NCBI RefSeq assembly: GCF_000787575.1
Contig: NW_012236492.1
Coordinates: 62,001 to 126,000, forward strand
Source: Acytostelium subglobosum LB1
Taxonomy: Eukaryota > Evosea > Eumycetozoa > Acytosteliales > Acytosteliaceae
Length of the DNA: 64,000 nt
Direction: 5' to 3'
Part shown: piece by piece, positions 58,534 to 64,000 of the stretch
Layout: every line of letters begins with the position of its first letter
Numbering within the stretch: position 1 is the first letter of the stretch
Made by a program: the position numbers and the translations under genes
Notes under the pieces: model-generated
What the model saw: only the letters and a program-made list of their open reading frames with translations
Databases searched by the model: none
What the model was told of the DNA's origin: nothing

Positions 58534-61500
58534 ATGACATCATTGTTGGACTCAATCGTAACATCGATTCGAAAGTTGAAGAGTGGGACTCAGACTGTGG
58601 TTCAAACTCGTGAAAGTGAGTATGCCCACCAATCAATCAATCAATCATCCAGGAACCTATATATTAATGACAACATTCCAGTTGAATCAATCAAACCAAC
58701 AATCAAGTTCATTTGTGATGGATGCAAATGTTTGATTGAGGATGGTCAGGAGAGATTCTGTTGTTCAGAATGTCCAGACTTTGATCTGTGCAAGACATGT
58801 TGGATAAAGGAGGTTCGTTTCTATCAACAACTTGAGAAACAACAAAAGATTAGTGACGGTGAGCCACTCTCTCCTGAACTAATGAACGCACCTACCGTCA
58901 ACCAACCATTGACCTACTCTCACACCGACTCTGCGCCACTTCCACATTTATTCACAAGGGAGATATGTACGTCATCGTCCGTGGACAGTCCTGATTGATC
59001 TCAATACTAACATACTTTTAGACTCTCAACAAACAAAACTAAGTCTTATGCAGGCTGATACAACCTATGAATCGATGCAGTAAGTTGGCATGGCTACACC
59101 CCACTGGAATGATCCCACTGACCCATCAATCAATCATTCTCAAACCAACTCAGGAACTCATTCAGGGAGCATAAACATAGACGATGTTTAGGACAGCGTA
59201 GAAGGGTACCGGTATCGGATAAGCATCCATTTGGTCTGGCAGAGTTTGTTTGGTTGACTTTTGAAGAGGTGTATGAGTTGACAGAGACTTTTGGAAAGGC
59301 TCTGGCATCAGTGGTACCCACCCGCACGTTCATGGGCATCTGCGCAAACAACTGTCTCGAATGGTATACAGCAGACTTTGCAGGACTATGGTATGGAATG
59401 CCAGTCGTTCCAATTCATCATCAGGTCAGCACAAGTGATCTGGTAGAGATATTGGACAATGCAGACATTGGTGTCATTGTGATATCAAGTGTGGCCATGG
59501 ACACCTTGGTTCAAGCAATCGATATAAATAGAGCGGCTAATGGTGGTCGCTACACTGGCCAGTTGCGACTGATCATTCACATGGAGAATGAGTTTGATGT
59601 GCAGCTGGTCGATCGTGTCCCGTCAAAGATCGACTTCAAACTGTACACAGAGATGATGGAGCTTGGCAAGACCATAAAGAATGCCAAGCACAATCCATTC
59701 AAAACAGATGAGATCATAAGTGTCGTCTATACATCAGGTAGCACTGGCACACCAAAAGGTGTGATCACAAAAGACATCGAGTATAACAAGTCAGTCACTG
59801 ATGGCTTCTCCAAGTATCCATCATTGATCCTAAGCTTTGCCACCTTGTGTAAGTCACTCAATCACAGGAACTATTCCAATCACTCACTCACTTAATCAAA
59901 CTATCACAGCCCACTCACAGAGAGAGAATGATCACAGGATATTGTTCCATGGAGGAAGAGTTGGATTGTACTCAAGGAGCATGGAGTCATTGTTTGATGA
60001 TGTTAGGACACTGCGACCATCATCATTTTGGGCAGTCCCACGTGTTTGGAATCTAATATACTCTCAGTATGTCTGTGAGTTGGACAAGTATGCAAAGGAG
60101 AACCCACAGGCAACAGAGAAGGAGTGCAAGAGTAAGACAATTGAGAAGTTCTCTGGTATGCTTGGCAACAGACTGCGATACATTGGTACTGGAGGAGCAC
60201 CCATCTCAAGCGAGGTACTCAAGTTCATGCAAGATTGTTGGCACCAAGTATTGAATGTGTGTGACAGCTATGGTCTGAGTGAGGTGGCTGGCATATTCAT
60301 CGATGGTCGCATTGCTGATGACATCCAATTCAGACTGGAGCCGGTGCCAGAGTTTGGTTACTCACCATCTGATCAACCCAATCCACGTGGTGAGCTTGTT
60401 GTCAAGTCTGCTCGCATGTCCACTGGCTATCACAAGAATGAAGAGTTGACCAAACAATCATTCGTCGATGGATGGTTCTTCACTGGCGACATTGTCGAAC
60501 AAATAGGATATCGAAGGATCAAGATCATCGATCGCAAGAAGCATGCTTTCAAGCTTAGCAATGGAGAGTTTGTAGCGTAAGTTGGCCTACACCTTCATCA
60601 CACCCAAGCACTCACTTACCCTTGCCCTACCCTCAGCCCTGAACCATTGGAGAATGTATTCCGCTCGAGTAATATGATTGAGCAAATATTCATTCATGGA
60701 GATAGGATGAAGACATTCTTGGTTGCGATAGTTATCCCAAGGAAGGGTGTTATGGAGCAGTTTGGACTAAAGTATAACATTGATAGTGATGCAGTGCAGA
60801 TCAATAGAGATCTCAAGAGTCTGATATTCCAAGAGATACAAAGGATAGCTGATCAAAGCAAGTTGATGACACATAGTATACCAAAGACTATAACAGTGGA
60901 CAACACAATATGGACGATAGATAATCACTTGCTTACAGGATCAGGAAAGTTCTGTCGACGCAAGTTATACGCTCACTACAAGGATGCCATCACCAAGATG
61001 TATGAATCAATCGAGATTGTACAATCAGCATTGCGCGATGATACCAAAGTCAATAATGCAGCTTTGATGGAGTATGTCAAGAGTGTGTTGGGCGTGGACG
61101 ATCAAGTGGACATCTCCAAGTTATCATTCACACAGATTGGAGGTGATAGTTTGGGTGCAGTGAGACTATCATCATTGCTCAAGGAGAAGGTGAACATCAA
61201 TGTCTCACCACAGTTCATATTGAACAAGAACAACAACCTTCAGTCTCTGGCCAGGATGATGGAGATGAACATGGACGAGTACGAGCTGCCACCTGTCAAG
61301 ATTGATTGGGAGCAAGAGATGGTCCTTGAAGACGCGATACAGATGGGCGACAAGACTATCAAACCAATCAAAAATTCTGGCAACTGTGTGTTCTTGACTG
61401 GTGCCACGGGATTCCTGGGATCATTCCTTCTTTTTGAACTCATCACCAAGCCATCAGTGGAGAGTGTGTTGTGTCTGGTGCGATCAGTTACTAGCGAGCA

Positions 61501-62479
61501 AGAGGCATTCAACAAGCTTGTACAAACACTCACAGTCAAATATCGTCTGGATATTACTGAAGAGCAAAAGAAGAAGATAGTACCAGTGCTGGGCGACTTG
61601 GAGTTGCCACGCTTTGGCCTGAGCGAGGAGGAGTTCATCTCAATGGCCAATCGCATCGACTTCACCATTCACAATGGAGCCATTGTCAACATGTTGATAC
61701 CATATCCCAATATGCGTGCGGCTAATGTTGGAGCAGTTCAAGAGGTGTTACGACTTGCATGCTCTGGCGAGCATATCATCAACACATCGATAATATCAAC
61801 CATTGGTACCTTTACTGATCGTCACTATACAATCACAGAGAATGCCGAGCCCACAATGGAGCGAATCGATCATATGAATGGATATAATCAATCAAAGTTG
61901 GTGGCTGAGCAGTTGGTATATGAGGCAAAGCGTCGCGGACTGCCACTCATTCTCTATCGACCTGGTACCATATTCGCACACACTGGAACAGGCATTGACA
62001 ATGACAATGATTTCGTCAGCATGACCATCCGTGGAATCATATCGATGGGTGCATGCCCCGTTATGTTCAAGGAGGGTGAGGGTCTCTTCAACTTGTCACC
62101 TGTGGACTGGGTCAGCTCATCAATCGTTGGACTCTCACTGCAGGCGGACCTGTATAACGAAGCTGGCAAGAGCAAGCCAAACGTGTTCCACATGGTCAAT
62201 GAGACATCGGTATCACTAGATGATGTGTGCAGCGCCATTCAACCACCATTGGAGCGATGTTCCTTCGTTCAATGGAGAGACAAGTTGGATGCACAGATGG
62301 ACAATCCATTATATCCACTTAGGATGGCTTATAGAAATGGATTTGGTGGATATGGTAAATTCAAGAATCCAACGACCAGCTCCAACTTGGATCTTATCAA
62401 CATGCCCAAGTGTCCATACATCACTGATGAAATGTTGGCCAAGAATATCCAACATTTAATGTCCAATTTGAATAAATAA
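58534..62479 (+). CDS. ZZ-finger, adenylation, carrier and thioester-reductase protein (carboxylic-acid-reductase-like)
   Basis: Six exons (58534-58619, 58653-58966, 59022-59079, 59154-59848, 59910-60576, 60637-62479), phase-consistent, 1,220 residues. Order: ZZ-type zinc finger (CDGCKCLIEDGQERFCCSEC, DLCKTCW, residues about 50-90); an adenylation domain of the acyl-CoA-synthetase/CAR kind (WLTFEEVYELTETFGKAL, VVYTSGSTGTPKGV, SYGLSEVAG, GWFFTGDIVEQIGYRRIKII, DRKKHAFKLSNGEFVAPEP); a carrier domain with its phosphopantetheine serine (QIGGDSLGAVRLSSLL); and an NAD(P)-binding thioester-reductase domain (FLTGATGFLGSFLL, STIGTF, YNQSKLVAEQL). Known carboxylic acid reductases activate an acid with ATP, load it on the carrier and release it as an aldehyde. 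The N-terminal ZZ finger is not part of those I know. The substrate is unknown; the adenylation part suggests a fatty or aryl acid rather than an amino acid. Confidence 0.85.
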
Positions 62480-62567
62480 ATATATAGATTTGTATAACTT
62501 ATTTTTTTATTGTTTGATAGGATTGAATTGATTGAGTGAGAGAGTGATTGGGACCATTCCTTTAGAT

Positions 62568-63425
62568 TTATAAGTCATCACGGTTGGTTGTGGAGGTGAT
62601 TGGGTTCCAGGTTGCCAGATCCTTCAACCAGCTCTCAGCCTTGAGCTTTGCCAAAAAGTTGGAATCCTCACCAATGTAGATGTGAAGTGGCAGGGCGGTA
62701 TTGTCAACGACCAACTTGAATACAATGTTGGCCAACTTGGCAGGATCACCCTTGGTGAAATCAGCAAGGCTCTTGGTGGCCTGCTCCTTGTGGAATGGTT
62801 GGTAATCATCGATTGACTGAGCGGCCACTCTAAACTTGGATCCAGAGTAGATATCAGTGTTGAATCCACCTGGGTTGACTGTGAGCACCTTGATTCCAAA
62901 TGGTTTCATCTCCTCAGCCAGGCTCTCAGTGGCAACTTCCAAAGCAGCCTTGGATGCAGAGTAGGCGCCGTAAGCAGGTAGTCCAAAGTTGGCCATTATC
63001 GAGGTCACATTGATAATATAGCCACTACGCTTGGCACGCAAGATAGGTGTGATGGCACGGATGACAGCAAGTGGTGCATAAAAGTTGACTGCAAAGTTGT
63101 CCTTGATGTCATTGATGGACAACTCCTCGATCACACCGGAGAGACCATAGCCAGGATTGTTAAGTACAATGTCGATGGTACCGAATCTGGCAGTGGTCTG
63201 GCGAACGGATGATTGGATACTGGACTCATCCAGGAGGTCGACTTGGAGAGCAAGGAATGATTCGGAGTCTGGGCCAAAGATATCGTTGAGGGCTTTCTTG
63301 TCTCTGGATGTGGCGGCCACCTTTTGTCCATTATTCAACAAAGTTTGGACCAAGGCCTTTCCAAGGCCCGTTGAGCAACCAGTAATATACCAGACGTTGA
63401 CAGATGAGTTGGATGAAGTAGACAT
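62568..63425 (-). CDS. Short-chain dehydrogenase/reductase
   Basis: A 285-residue single-exon classical SDR. Cofactor motif WYITGCSTGLGKAL (TGxxxGxG); VDLLDESSIQSSV; NNPGYG in place of NNAG; catalytic serine in INVTSIMA and Y-x-x-x-K in GAYSASKAALEVA; then VLTVNPGGFNTDI. It oxidises or reduces an alcohol/carbonyl with NAD(P); the substrate cannot be read. It is convergent with the reductase gene to its left (89 bp between stops); they could be functionally linked (aldehyde to alcohol) but shared regulation is not shown. Codon use is fairly GC-rich, hinting at good expression. Confidence 0.88.
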   Translation of the reverse strand: MSTSSNSSVNVWYITGCSTGLGKALVQTLLNNGQKVAATSRDKKALNDIFGPDSESFLALQVDLLDESSIQSSVRQTTARFGTIDIVLNNPGYGLSGVIEELSINDIKDNFAVNFYAPLAVIRAITPILRAKRSGYIINVTSIMANFGLPAYGAYSASKAALEVATESLAEEMKPFGIKVLTVNPGGFNTDIYSGSKFRVAAQSIDDYQPFHKEQATKSLADFTKGDPAKLANIVFKLVVDNTALPLHIYIGEDSNFLAKLKAESWLKDLATWNPITSTTNRDDL

Positions 63426-64000
63426 TATTTTGTAGATTGATTGAGTATTATAATAATTGAATATTTGATTTAATGGATCAACTTGATTGTTGTTGCTTTA
63501 ATTGTTTTGATTGATTGTTATGTTTATGATGTTTGATAATGAAATGGATCCTTAGTTTAAATAGTTGTCCATTCCTTTGGTTGATGGACAAGTGATTGAG
63601 GGTTCTCCCAAGTGTCACAACTCACCTTTTCCTTTGGTAAAAACAATGGCGAACAACACTACCGAAGCATGTCACCCCTCTCATCACAAACCAAGAGGTG
63701 TGTGAGAGATATGAACCAAGTGGGGTGTTTTGTCTTTGTTGGACTAAAAAAGGAAACAAAAGAATGAACCTACCGAAACATAGACTGGTTCTCAACAAGA
63801 GAGAGAATTAACCTACCGAACGATCTGATGATCTACAGAATCAATGATTGTATACACTTTGGTTGCACGTGGTAGGTGTTGGTCATCTCGCAAAGCAAAG
63901 AGAGAAGTTCAGTTTCAGAGGAACTTCTGAGGACTTACTTACTTTTTACTCAAGGGTTGAATGTAGATGATCTAGTCCACTAGTGAGGACAATTCTTGTA
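63426..64000. other. Right-end intergenic sequence
   Basis: 575 bp upstream of the dehydrogenase gene. TTGA repeats near its start, then three copies of CTACCGAA (near 63659, 63771 and 63814). No gene is seen before the window ends. Confidence 0.5.

Overview
The window looks like chromosomal DNA of a dictyostelid social amoeba. The evidence is short introns (about 40-140 bp) with GTATGT or GTAAGT donors, often CTAAC-like branch sites and (ATTG)n/(TCAA)n runs; Asn, Gln and Thr homopolymer tracts; and families typical of the group: FNIP repeats, ComC-like EGF/TIG receptors, a UPF0512/hssA-like small protein and kelch genes. Coding regions are clearly richer in GC than in D. discoideum, so another dictyostelid genus is more likely; I cannot name the species. 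There is a 100-N scaffold gap near the left end, and a few single Ns. I saw no rRNA, no convincing tRNA, no CRISPR and no intact or broken mobile element.

Layout. 0.7-4.1 kb: an unknown protein, a truncated copy of an MRH (mannose-6-phosphate-receptor-like) gene, and a tandem pair of degenerate Rho-like GTPases. 4.3-8.3 kb: a RhoGAP-RasGEF fusion. 9.2-12 kb: a PRPP-synthetase-like pseudoenzyme and DUS2. 13.1-18.1 kb: two tandem ComC-like receptors, followed by a tiny UPF0512-like gene. 20-25.5 kb: an E2 enzyme and an importin-13-like karyopherin. 25.8-29.8 kb: a GH5 glycosidase, PHF5A and a plant pathogen-related-protein-like NTF2-fold protein. 30.3-36.2 kb: a RhoGEF, a stand-alone PIF1-N-terminus-like protein, Rogdi and YJU2. 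36.7-41.6 kb: an FNIP-repeat gene carrying one frameshift and a PIAS-type SUMO ligase. 41.7-44.6 kb: two full-length MRH membrane receptors. 45-49.6 kb: a transportin-3-like karyopherin and RPL27A. 50.3-54.6 kb: a kelch gene with a duplicated tail fragment, and lysosomal alpha-mannosidase. 55.7-58.2 kb: a zinc-finger protein and coatomer zeta. 58.5-63.4 kb: a ZZ-finger/adenylation/carrier/thioester-reductase protein resembling a carboxylic acid reductase, facing a short-chain dehydrogenase.

Functional themes. Several genes serve the endolysosomal system: the MRH receptors with C-terminal Yxx-hydrophobic tails, alpha-mannosidase, Rogdi (V-ATPase assembly), coatomer zeta and the GH5 enzyme. Others are small-GTPase regulators (RhoGAP-RasGEF, RhoGEF, Rho-like pair), splicing factors (PHF5A, YJU2), and nuclear transport or SUMO genes. 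Genes are densely packed on both strands and there is no operon-like organisation.

The most unusual items are the ZZ-headed carboxylic-acid-reductase-like protein, the paired pseudo-Rho proteins that keep a CAAX box, the PRPP-synthetase-like protein that has lost catalytic motifs, and the stand-alone PIF1-N-terminus-like protein. All functional calls come from reading motifs by eye; no database search was run.
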